Shown here one piece after another: positions 1 to 10,731 of a DNA stretch of 64,000 nt. The notes under the pieces are model-generated. The model did no database searches. It had not been told where the DNA came from and saw nothing but the letters and a program-made list of their open reading frames with translations. Each line of letters starts with the position of its first letter. Position 1 is the stretch's first letter. This stretch comes from Hybos culiciformis (lineage: Eukaryota > Arthropoda > Insecta > Diptera > Hybotidae). A program made the position numbers and the translations under genes. The stretch spans positions 52,347,678-52,411,677 of the forward strand of contig OZ023274.1 of NCBI GenBank assembly GCA_964007475.1, in the 5' to 3' direction.

Positions 1-2221
1 TATTAAAAATTCAAGTTTTTTTTTTTTGTTTTTTTTTTTTAAAACATCTTAATAATTTTTTCATAAACTCAGATTTACAGTATAAAATTCTGTTAATGTC
101 TTAAGTAAATATTATTTATTATATATTTTTTAACAAAAATTAAAAGGGTCGACAGTTTGTTTTAAAGAATATATAAAAAAAAAAATATGAAATGAAATTC
201 CAAACTTTTTTTTTAAAGAGACATTATTAAAAATTTTAAGAACAAAAAAAAAAAAATAATAAAATCTCAAACCAAAAAATGCAAACAAAAACAAGGAAAA
301 TTATTTTAATACTGGCAGTTATTAAAAAAGACGGATTAGGTGACATTTATATTTAAAGAAAAACAAAAAAAAAAAAAAGACCCTTTCTATTTGAAGTTAT
401 ATTTAATTTTCATAGAAATTTTATCAATTAATTATATTTTTGATAAGTTCATATTTGGGGCAAAAAAAAAAAAAGAAGAAAATGTCAAAACTTTGTTTGG
501 TACAAATAATCTTAAAATAGGAATAGTTCTGAAATTAATTTATGTCACACCAAATTGGCAAATTTTCATTATTTTAATAAAGACAATAATTATGGTTGAA
601 AAATTCGATTGAAATAAAATGACTAATATATCGCTTTACGACTGCATTTTTCATTTGAACATTTTAATTTTTGTCTGGAAGTACTACCGATGAGATGCTT
701 TGAATGATTTGTTATTTTATACCTTGTAGAGGGTTTGACATTTATGTCGGTGCTCTGACAAAGAAATAATTTAATACCTACGTTTAAGTATATATTTTAT
801 AATATATATCTATAATTTTTCTTCACAATTAAAGAGATATTTTGGTATAATGGTTTTTATATATATCGTCAGCTGAGAAATGAAACAACGTATAATGAAA
901 AGTATAATTTCGAGTAATTTGAATTTAAAGATTTGAAAATTAAAAAAAACGTATGAAAAAATATCAAGTAGCGTACAATTTTCATCTAAAAAACACATTT
1001 TAATCAACATTAAGAATATTGCAAAGTAGTTGTACTTATAAAATCGAATACGAGGAATCGAATGACGTATAAATGTCATAAGTTGTTTCATTTCTTAGCA
1101 GACGATATTATGTATAAAGTATAATCTCTGTTCAATGTGCAGAGGGTAGTTTTTTGATTGAAATAATAAATATACTAATGGAAGTCGAATAATTTCTTAA
1201 ATTTCTGGACCATTAGGTACAATAATTTTGAACATATTTATTAAAAATTGTATACACTAATTCCTTATAATATTCAAGAGCAAAACTAATACAACACATT
1301 GGGTATATTTTTGATGGTGAATAAAATTTTTTAAGGGGTTTTTCTTTTATTTTATTTTTAATAACAGAGTGTAGAGTTGTGTGAAATAATAATAATATTC
1401 AATTTCATATACAACATGTATATTATAATGTACACATACACATATTCATAAAATAGATTTTTTTTTTTTTAAATAATAATAACAATTTAGGGACATTATT
1501 ACAAAAAAAAAAATGTCACCATATGTTCACGATAGATTTCTAAAAACAAAATTTTAATGTAAGTTGAATTCAAAGTAATATTATATATGTAGGTAAGTAT
1601 TAAAACAGATTCTTAAACACTGAAAAAACAGAAAGTCGCTGCAAATTTAATTTCTGTATATGTTTTTTACTATGAATGTGTACATATCAAACTACAGAAT
1701 GACATTAGCAAGATTAGCTATTTGTCATATCAAACAAAAGTAGGTCATATTTTTATTTTTTTATTGTATCTATTCATAATATGAACTTTCAGAAATTTAT
1801 TTTCTATAAACATTTTTTTTTATATAATATATTTTCGCTAGAAGATGTTCTAGAAAATAATGCAGTTATATAATCTTTATGTAACATTTTATATCCTATT
1901 TTATAGCTCAGTATTTTTTTCAGTGTATATATGAATAATAAATAAATTGAATTGAACCTATAATAAGAGGAATGAATAAATATTATTTTAGCCCATTTTC
2001 CATGAAAAAAAAAATCTGAAAAGCTACATCTTTTCAGTAAGTGTCTGTCACACACAATGCCTAAGTATGCGATATTTCGTTGCACGTCGATTAAAAAATG
2101 AGATTTTACTATTTAGTTAGAGATTTTATTATTTAGGAGTTAGATGCTCTCAATTAGTGTCAAAATAATTTGAATATGATGCACGCGATGGTATTATAAT
2201 AAAAAATATGGTAGGACAAGA
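1..2221. other. AT-rich sequence without recognisable gene
   Basis: Low-complexity AT-rich DNA with many A or T homopolymers of 8-15 bases and short TA-rich stretches. The open frames here (340-612 plus, 810-1091 and 1804-2085 minus) are rich in F, I, K, N and Y, as expected from translated AT-rich sequence, and I see no domain or splice structure supporting them. Confidence 0.6.
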
Positions 2222-2256
2222 TAGTTTATAGGATTTGCGGACAGTTCGCCGAAAAT

Positions 2257-2450
2257 CAATTCACCGAATAGCAATTCACCGAATAGCAATTCACCGAATA
2301 GCAATTCACCGAATAACAATTCACCGAATAGCAATTCACCGTAAGAGCAATTCACCGTATGAGCAATTCACCGTATGAGCAATTCACCGAATAGCAATTC
2401 ACCGAATAGCAATTCACCGAATAGCAATTCACCGAATAGCGATTCACCGA
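2257..2450. repeat. Left arm tandem repeat of FB-1
   Basis: About a dozen 15-16 bp units. Most read CAATTCACCGAATAG. A block of three consecutive units in the middle (about 2338-2385) carries the variant ending GTAAGAG or GTATGAG. The same variant triplet occurs in mirror position in the right arm. Confidence 0.9.
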
Positions 2451-2451
2451 A

Positions 2452-2518
2452 AAACGAGAGGGGGTGGAGGCCGGCGGGCGGGCGGACTGGTGGTTGGTCA
2501 CTGGTCACTGAAAAACGT
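2452..2518. other. GC-rich centre of FB-1
   Basis: A short G-rich core between the arms, strikingly unlike the AT-rich surroundings. It contains GGCGGGCGGGCGG (2473-2485) followed by a TTGGTCACTGG-type motif. A very similar pair of motifs occurs in the core of the second foldback element near 19673-19697. Confidence 0.8.
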
Positions 2519-2680
2519 TTTTCGGTGAATTGCTATTCGGTGAATTGCTATTCGGTGAATTGCTCATACGGTGAATTGCTCATACGGTGAATTGCTCATA
2601 CGGTGAATTGCTATTCGGTGAATTGCTATTCGGTGAATTGCTATTCGGTGAATTGCTATTCGGTGAATTGCTTTCGGTGA
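2519..2680. repeat. Right arm tandem repeat of FB-1
   Basis: About ten units of the reverse complement of the left-arm repeat (CTATTCGGTGAATTG). Three consecutive units near 2560-2605 carry CTCATACGG in place of CTATTCGG, mirroring the variant block of the left arm. Confidence 0.9.
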
Positions 2681-2702
2681 ATTGTCCGGATCCCAGTTTA
2701 TA

Positions 2703-5700
2703 GATCAATGGACTTTTTGCCATCTTCTTAGTGGTTTTAGGCAACCGTTTTTGGACTCATGAATGAACGGTTTTTTTTTTAATTCTAAATAATATAAAAT
2801 ATTTGTTATACTAGAATCGAGATAATGTCAACGTTACAGAATCGCGTGATCGATTTAAAATAATTAAATTATCTGAAATAGTATGAAGGGTGATACCTGA
2901 ACTATATTCAGTATTACTCGTGGTACTCTCAAGTTCTATTTTGTGTAATATTATAATATTTTTGTTTTGTTTTCAAAACTTCATTTTAATCCCATCGTTA
3001 GCCACAACTTCAAAAGTTTTTTTGAATCTCGTTCAAAATTAAAAATTTTTTTTCCTCTGAAAAAGTTATAAACTATACTCACTTTTTTAAAAACCACTGT
3101 CCTATTTAAAAATAATTTATTATTTTTCTGAATTAAAAAAAAAAGGAGAAAAATCGATACCATTGATTTTCTTAAATTTGTTTTTATGCTTTTTTTCTCA
3201 TTTGTGTAGTGTATATTCACTTAATAGAGTAAAATAACTTACATATCATCTTAATAAAGATTTCGTAATATGCATTAGGTTGTAAGATACACTTAAATGC
3301 TTATCAAACTATTGCACTTTTATTGCGCAATTTCGTTCACATTCAGCCAAGCTGAAGACAAGCGATTCTGTAAGTCCGGACAAAGGAGTTATAAACTCTT
3401 TTGAATGTATTCTTGAGAAAATTAGTTTGTGGGAAGACGTATAATGATAAAAAGAAACTAGAAAAATGGAAAGACCCCGATTGTGAGCAAGGATATAAAA
3501 AAGTTTAACCCTGATTGTGACTAAGGATTCCAGATTCGTTAATTTTTTCTTTATTTCAATAATTAAGAACAAGACAATTAAGTGTAACTTAATGGAATAT
3601 TTATAATAATTGGTATGTAAAAAATTGAAGAAGTATATTTTCTAGAAAATTTTCACATACATGGTTTATATTTACTACATGACTATTCATTATGTAGGTA
3701 CTTTAGAATAATACAAATCACAATCTATAATATTATACATACTATTGTACCAGTTAAGTAAATACAAAAAGAAAAGGAAGAAAATTTCCTTTTTCAAAAC
3801 ATTCCCTTATTTTTTTTTTTTTTTGCAACATAACAGCATGAAAAAAAAAATAATACGAAAAAAATGTAAATAAATAAATTATAATAAAAAAGGTTTTATA
3901 TGTAGATACAAATGTCATAAAGTATATTATGTATAGGTATACATAATAGGAACATGTATCAAACATATATTTAGTGTCGTATACACATTATTTGACTTAA
4001 AAATAGAGAAACAAAAAAAAAAAAATACAGAATTAAGAAAAGGAAAAAAAAAATTATTTTTTGATAAACCTCTTATATACATTAACTATACCTATATGCT
4101 TTATTACACAAATTGGCAAATCCTTACAACTCGGTACACCTACAAATAAAAACCTAACAACTAACAACATAACAGACATTATTCTAACAATACTTATTCT
4201 AAGTATATAGGAAAAAATAAGCTATGATCTTTTTACTGCTTTATTATTTATTGAAAAATAATTATTTTTAAATAAAACGTAATTCCGACGAGATTATTAA
4301 GTAAATAAAATAAAATTATATCAGAAACCAATAAACTCTCGAATACACCTCTTTTTTTCTTGTTGAAGATGTAATTTTTTTTGGTTTTTCATTTTTTAAT
4401 TAAAACAAAATTAGATTAATTTTTTTATTTTATTTTCAAGTATGCACTTATTTTAACATCTAGTTAAATTTAATAATTTTATTGATTTTGCATATAAGTT
4501 TAGATATTTACATATAGTATAATTTAATTTCTTTAATGTACAAAATCAAAAAAAAAAAAAAAATGGACCAAATAAATTATAAAATTAATTTAAATTAATT
4601 TCTCAACAATTATTTATTGTACAAAATGATTCTTGTTCCTTAGAAATCTAATCTACTCATGAGTATTCCTTGCCAACTTTAAATTTGTGGGCTGTCCAAC
4701 CTAATCACTGTTCGCCAAAAGCATAAAGCCTATTACAAATAGTCCTGTTCAAATTTGATTTATGATTTGTAACTTTATACTATTATTGCCGTGATTTAAA
4801 CCGAAATGTGAATAACAAAAACATTTTATAAACTTACGGTAAGTAAATGTTATAAATAAAAATGATCGATTTTCCTTATAAATTTTTAATTTTGTTAATT
4901 TTGATAATAACGTTTTGACCTCTGCTCTGGTTTTAGATTCTTATCAACATATATCCATGAATTACGAAACACGTTGATGTCCTTTTATTTTAAAGTAATT
5001 ATAATCAGTTACTTAGGGCTAACTTCAGGCTGGAAGACTTATTACAATTTTAGATTAAATGGGTATCAGGTCAATGCAAAATTAAGAAAGATTTGAAGAA
5101 ATACTCATACCTAAGAAATTGAGTCAAAACCGAATAAATAATAACCTAAATTGATAATAAGTACTATAAACAAAATATTTTTAATATATTTAAATAAATG
5201 TATAAATTCAGATCTAGAACAATAATTTGAAAAAAAAAAAAATAAAAATAAAAAATAAAAAAATATCATCGTTAAAACTTTCTACGAATATCAATTTTTA
5301 TGTTTACGGGACTACACATTTTTCCAAAGTTAAATAAAACGTTTCATTTCAAAAATATTTTCTTTATATTTTTTTATCACAAAAAAAAAAATCTTCTATT
5401 TTTGGATACAATTTTATTTTTTATTTTTTTTGTTCTGAATATAAAAATTCAACTCCTTTGAGAATTTGTTTTTTTTTTTGTTCACGAAAGAAATTGAAAT
5501 AATAACAGCAAATTATTACGGAAAGAGGCAAAAGGAAATTATTACAAATTTAAAAAAAAAAAAAAAAAAACTTTTCCAAAATAGAGGGATTTTTATTATA
5601 CGACAAAGTATAAATTTACATAAACAGTAGTCTTTTAGCCTTGAGCGCTGTTTTGGACTGATTTCTTTCGTTAATTGGTATTGGACTAACTGAGCCGAGG

Positions 5701-7202
5701 TATAGTTTTTTGGCTTGAATGCATATCTGACAAGCTATAAATTACATATATGCATACTTTATTGTCAAATATAGAATTTTCAATTTTGTTTAAATTTAAG
5801 ATATTAAGTATTCAACTTGAATAAAGTTTTAAAAAACAATAAATTTATGTTATGTTTTGTTCTGGAAACTTTCAACTATTTGTCGCGTTGCCAATCTATA
5901 TCGGTTACTAGAAGCAGGTGCCTCAACATCACTAGTTTTAAATTTATAATAATTTGACTTGCTAGTAAATTGGTTTTAAAGCGTGGTCATTTAGCTGTTG
6001 AACTTCCTAATCACCGTATAAATATATCGATTATAAATTATAAATTTTCATAAAATACCTATACTGTTGATCATGCTTAAGTACAATAATCAGGATTTTG
6101 TTGCTACTTCGTACCATATTCATGAAACTAGAAACATTTCTTTCTTAATCAAAAAATAAAAATAACTTCTTTGCAAGGTCTTTGAGCAGCTATAATACAT
6201 ATATGTAGAGGTATATTTTTTTTTTTTTTTAAGTGGATAAAATGAAATTTCCTTTAGGTTATTCTTTAAAATCATCTATAAAAGTGAAAAGGTATGAAAA
6301 ATAGGGGTGGTGATAAAGTGGAAATTATTCTAAAAAAAATATTTTTATTTTATTTTTTTTTTTTACCTACGAATGTATGTTGAGAAGAAAATGTAATCTA
6401 TTTTTATATTATTCCCTTTTTAATACAAAAATTTGTAATAGGGCAATTATTTATGAATACATATATTATGTATATATACATGTATATAGTTATACAAAAG
6501 TGTATACATTTTCACAAGTATAATATTTAAAAATTAGTTTATTTTCTTGACGGTATTGTATTGGGGGAAAATAAAATTACTTTTTAACTATATCTCAAGA
6601 AGAAATTTTTTTTTTTTTTTATTTCTGAAAATATTATATACTATACATTTTATTATATTGTATCTAAAATATATTTTATATTATACTCTTATTAATACAT
6701 ATTTTTTAATCTTTATTTTATATATTAAAAATTAAAACAATACTTTCAAATTAAGTTATTCTAAAGTATAGTAAAATAATCAATTTTGCCGCTCAAGTTA
6801 CACACTTAAAAAATTAAAGTACTTACAATTATACTCGTTAAACTGCATAAATTCTTTCACTAAGTTTATTTATAACAGTTCTTAATCCATTTTACTTGTG
6901 TACATTGAATAATATACATTGTTTAATATAAAATGTTCGATATGACCTCATCAGATCACTATTATAAAATATTATTTTTGATTTAATTAAAGTTTGTTTT
7001 TTTTTTTAATAACTATATTACTTATTTAAAAGAAATCAAATTTGATCAAGAATTAAAAAAAAAAACTATGAGTTTTTTTTTGAATTTAAAATAAAAAAAA
7101 AGATTATTGTAAATACGATTATCATAAATATACAAATTATTTTATATTTATATTTTTAATAAATAATATTTATAAATTATTTTTTATGTATATTTACTAA
7201 GT
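2703..7202. other. AT-rich sequence, no gene recognised
   Basis: Mostly AT-rich low-complexity DNA with homopolymers (for example an A run near 5552-5570). A small direct repeat of about 20 bp lies at 3476-3530, where cccngattgtgannaaggat occurs twice. The minus-strand frame 3309-3572 (87 codons) spans it but shows no recognisable domain. Slightly less AT-rich patches at 5630-5720 and 5870-5995 are unexplained. Confidence 0.5.
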
Positions 7203-7240
7203 TGCTCTCCGGCCGGCGTACTCTGCATTGCAGTTGAATG
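7203..7240. other. Short GC-rich island, unexplained
   Basis: About 35 bases containing CCGGCCGGCGTACTCTGC sit in otherwise extremely AT-rich DNA. All three minus-strand frames stay open across it, so coding status cannot be decided. On the minus strand an ATG opens a 14-codon frame beginning M-Q-S-T-P-A-G-E. It could be a small exon, a conserved non-coding element or the edge of a mobile element. Confidence 0.3.
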
Positions 7241-9528
7241 AAATTAATTATATTTTTTGTTTTATAAGTTTATGGGGTTTTTTTTTTATTGAATGTACAA
7301 ATAATTGAATTATTTTTATTAATGTAATGATTGTGAGTAAACAAAGTTTTTGTTTTTGTTGTTTGAGATGAATTTTCCGAGTACAGGCCAACAGATTCAC
7401 AGACAGATTGAATGAATCCACAATAAAACAACAAATTTGAACTTGGAGTTCATATGTAACATTTTCAATACATTTAGTAGTGTAATCTTTAGAAAAAGAA
7501 AACCTCTTTATGTGAAAGCTTCATGTTAATATACATTCAGTTTAGAGAACATTCAGACGCCAGACAGATAGACAGACTTTGTTATTTATATATAATATTT
7601 ATAGATTATATATATACACGAAAATATTTTATTTTAGGTTTGGAAAACTTTAAGTCATAAAAATGTTTTACTAAAACTATATATTAACGAAGTTTTCTAA
7701 AGAAAAAAAAAAAAAAAAAAACAGGAAATACTTAAATATTCGAAAAACGATAGTAGATATTCTGATCACATCCTTTTTTTTAATAAAAAAAAAAGAAAAA
7801 ATGAAGAAAATAAATTCTTAAAACCCACATAACATTAGGATTCTCTCCAGAGACAAGAAATTTTCTAAATCTTTTTTTTTTTTGACAATCAAAAGAAAAA
7901 TCTTCAAAGTTGCTAAATTGAATATAAAAAATGTATGTATCTTTAGATAAGGTATACTTATTTATATATATATATAAAATATAAGCAAAATTTATTTATT
8001 TTTATTCGAAATTTAAAAATGATTTCATTCATGTGCACTCAAAATTTAATTACAATAAACTGTTTTTTTTTTATTTATTGTTTCTATAAATCACATTTAA
8101 CCTCATTTTAGATAATTAAATTCGTAAAAAGGTTCAAGATTTAAAGAAAAAATAAATAAAAGAACTTACTTACACAGTTAAAATAGTGATTCACCAATCG
8201 AAGAAAATAAAGATCAAAATAGATTAATTTTTTTTTTTTTACTTCGAAGATGATTTATTTTGTATTGATTTAATTTTTATATGAGAGAATTTATATATAT
8301 GCACTAATTTTGGTACAGTATATGTTTACATGTTTACAATTACAAACTTAACATAATATTTATATGATTTTGATCTCAAGATTGAAAATATAAATTTTTG
8401 TTATAAGTTTTAAATATATATGTTTGTGTAAGTATAAATAAATAAAAACTTAACTATAAAATAAAGTAAAAGTTTTTTCTTTTTCTCTTCTGCTTTCTTA
8501 ATACACATTATGTTTTTTTTTAAAGGCAGACATAATGATGTTAAAAAAAATTTATGATTAGAAAATATTTTTTAATGGTTCTAATGCTTCCAGCTCTTGT
8601 TTTCGTGTATGTCCTTGTTGTTTTATTTTAATTACTAATAAAGTTAATAATTATAATAAAATAAACAATTTAATTCAACAATTTGATCTCATTTTCTCAT
8701 TTAAGACTTACAGAAAAATTACTGAAATTTTAACAATTTGCAGAAATTCTTAAATTAAGAAAAAAAGTATGCTGGAGTAATGGTATGATGTCTACAAATT
8801 TTTAAAATTTAAATTTTTGTATAAAAAATGAGAAATTTCACAAAAAGGTCCATAATTAATACTATTTTGTTCAGGGAATTCTTATTTGGAATGCTCAATT
8901 CAGACTTAGGCTTAACTTAAACGAGGATATATTTTGGTATTTGATATGGTGGTCCGCAAGATGTATTATCGATATCAGCATTTAAATAAAATCATAATGA
9001 ATATTAACTAGAAAAAGAAATCGAAAAAAAAATTTAAAGACATAATAAAACAACGTACATAAATAACTCATACATATTAGACATACTTTTTACTTATCTA
9101 CTTATGTTTATAATGTAATAAATATTTTCGTTCTTTTAATGGATTCTGAATTTTTATTAGTTTTTTTTTAAACATCGTAAATTTTTCTGTACCTACTTAT
9201 TGTTTGACTCAAATAAAAATATTCGGGTTCAGATTACTAATAAATAACACTAATAAAATGGACAATATCTTCGGTAGCAATCACTTTCCAGAGTGTGTAC
9301 AACTGACTGTTCGAGAATGTATTGCGAGCATTAGATTTGATTCTGGTAGTACGTTATGCTTCAATATTGTCTTAATATAAAGAGTAAAAATTGCGTATGT
9401 TAAGTTTATGTTAATCATATGATGTACATTATATTCTTAGCAGACTTGGTTTCGGAAGCATACACAGTTTGCAATAGCTATATTCGGAATCAACGACCAG
9501 ATTCGTAGGATTTAAATTCGACAACGAC
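7241..9528. other. AT-rich sequence; possible retroelement tail
   Basis: AT-rich DNA without a recognisable gene. At 7549-7606 the string CAGACAGATAGACAGAC followed by TATATATAATATTTATAGAT resembles the 3' ends of insect RTE-like retroposons (from memory, not tested). A less AT-rich patch lies at 8880-8990. One minus-strand frame there reads N-A-D-I-D-N-T-S-C-G-P-P-Y-Q-I-P before a stop, but another frame is equally open. Confidence 0.35.
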
Positions 9529-10118
9529 TTATTGATATAGTTGTAACGCTGTATCGTACATTTCTAGATCATTCTCTGATTCAACATATGATCTCTTGCT
9601 TTCTTATTTATCGATCACAGTAAGTTTTTGATGATCCCCATATTTCGTGTTTGGTATTTCGCAGGAATCGATTCTAAGGTCCATATTGTTTACAATTAAT
9701 GAACTTTTTTGCTCTGGTGTACAAAAGAATTAACTTTGAGAGTACTTCTTATTTACTTCACTTTTACGTTTTTTTTCTAACACTAGTAGAAACCGGACGT
9801 TTAAGATTAAAAACTCTTTCGAAATTTAGATTGTTTAAAGATCAATAAATTGTTGTCCTCCAGACACTCTTCTAGTTGTTTAGATACAGTTTTTTTAAAA
9901 AAAATTTCATGAAGAGACAACATATTCACAGAGATAAATTCTTCAAATTTTTTTTGTGTTTTTAATGCTAAGGACAGGAACTCAATCTTTCCAAGCTTCA
10001 AGAAGTATACCCCCATCATAGAATCATTCAAAACATTATGTAAATAAGAACCAACAACTTCAAATGCATCCGGATACATTTTGGTGCTCATACCTAAAAA
10101 ATCTTTCTTATTATTCAT
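9529..10118 (-). pseudogene. Decayed coding remnant, unrecognised protein
   Basis: A patch clearly less AT-rich than its surroundings, with protein-like codon content on the minus strand. The upstream part is a 103-codon frame (10118 down to 9807) with an acidic/basic helical composition, including MYPDAFEVVGSYLHNVL and FEEFISVNMLSLHEIF. Downstream the protein-like frame shifts: in another frame 9803-9529 reads LEKKRKSEVNKKYSQS, stop, then CTPEQKSSLIVNNMDLRIDS, stop, then ESKRSYVESENDLEMYD. I read this as one former coding region with one frameshift and at least two stops. I do not recognise the family. Within the first part, GATTTTTTAG followed by GTATGAGC (near 10090-10100) could be a splice acceptor whose phase fits the candidate exon at 10647-10731. 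Alternatives are a transposase fragment or a real terminal exon ending at 9807. Confidence 0.4.
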
Positions 10119-10646
10119 AGATTTTAAAACTATTTTTAGCTGTGTGACTAATCTAAAATTGAATGAACTACTAACTTGATAAATATTATTTATAAAATTA
10201 ACTTTTGGGATTGATAACTTGAACCACAGTGTTTATGAAAAAAATGTTGTTAGTTTCTGATTCTAATTGTAGTCTTAAGTATGTAAATGGAAATTATAAT
10301 TTAAACTGAATTTGAACTGGATTAACTAAAATTTGGGATTAACTATTATTCGTACTTTTTTTCAAAATTATAATGAAAATAGGCAATCTATTATTAAATC
10401 TACTCTTATGTTGCAATTATTATTATTAAAATTAAATAAACAAAATAAATAATTATAACTAATATGTTTAATTGACGTTTGTCTGCATATGTATGTAAAT
10501 ATTGTAGGTAGGGTTTTCTAGTTTTTTTTTTAATTAATTAATATTATCTATTAATTCTAGTAACGTAATTTATTTGATTAATTCTAATTATTTTAATTGA
10601 AAATTTCTAGCCATTCATTTCTAAGTGACAGAAAATGAGTACGTAC

Positions 10647-10731
10647 CTCCTCTCCCACCACGTACAACTCCACGTATAATTCCATTATTGTCGCGACAAT
10701 CATGTGCCGATTCAAATTCATACGGATTCAT
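10647..10731 (-). CDS. Candidate first coding exon (RGG-rich end)
   Basis: Minus strand. An ATG at 10731-10729 opens 28 codons plus one base, ending at a strong splice-donor consensus (GGAG followed by gtacgt, 10646-10641). The peptide starts MNPYEFESAHDCRDNNG and ends with an arginine/glycine run, VVRGGRG. An in-frame TAA lies upstream, consistent with this ATG being the start. The segment is CpG-containing and far less AT-rich than its neighbours. The exon leaves phase 1, which would fit an acceptor at about 10097 leading into the 103-codon frame downstream on the same strand; that join is inference. I do not recognise the protein. A chance ATG-plus-donor combination is the main alternative. 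Confidence 0.4.

Larger units (their letters stand above)
2231..2693. mobile_element. Foldback-type DNA transposon FB-1 (15-bp repeat arms)
   Basis: Two long inverted arms flank a short GC-rich centre. The left arm repeats a 15-bp unit, CAATTCACCGAATAG; the right arm repeats its reverse complement. The outer ends match as imperfect terminal inverted repeats: GGATTTGCGGACAGTTC on the left and, reverse-complemented, GGATCCGGACAATTC on the right. The element is flanked by tagtttata (2222-2230) and cagtttata (2694-2702), a 9-bp target duplication with one mismatch, or a perfect 8-bp one. This layout (long tandem-repeat TIRs, unrelated middle, about 9-bp duplication) is that of Drosophila FB elements, whose transposase is of the MULE type. 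No transposase is encoded here, so the copy is non-autonomous. Confidence 0.85.

Noticed and set aside
2375..2590. 71-codon frame with S-P-N-S-N repeats
   Set aside because: Translation of the 15-bp foldback arm repeat.
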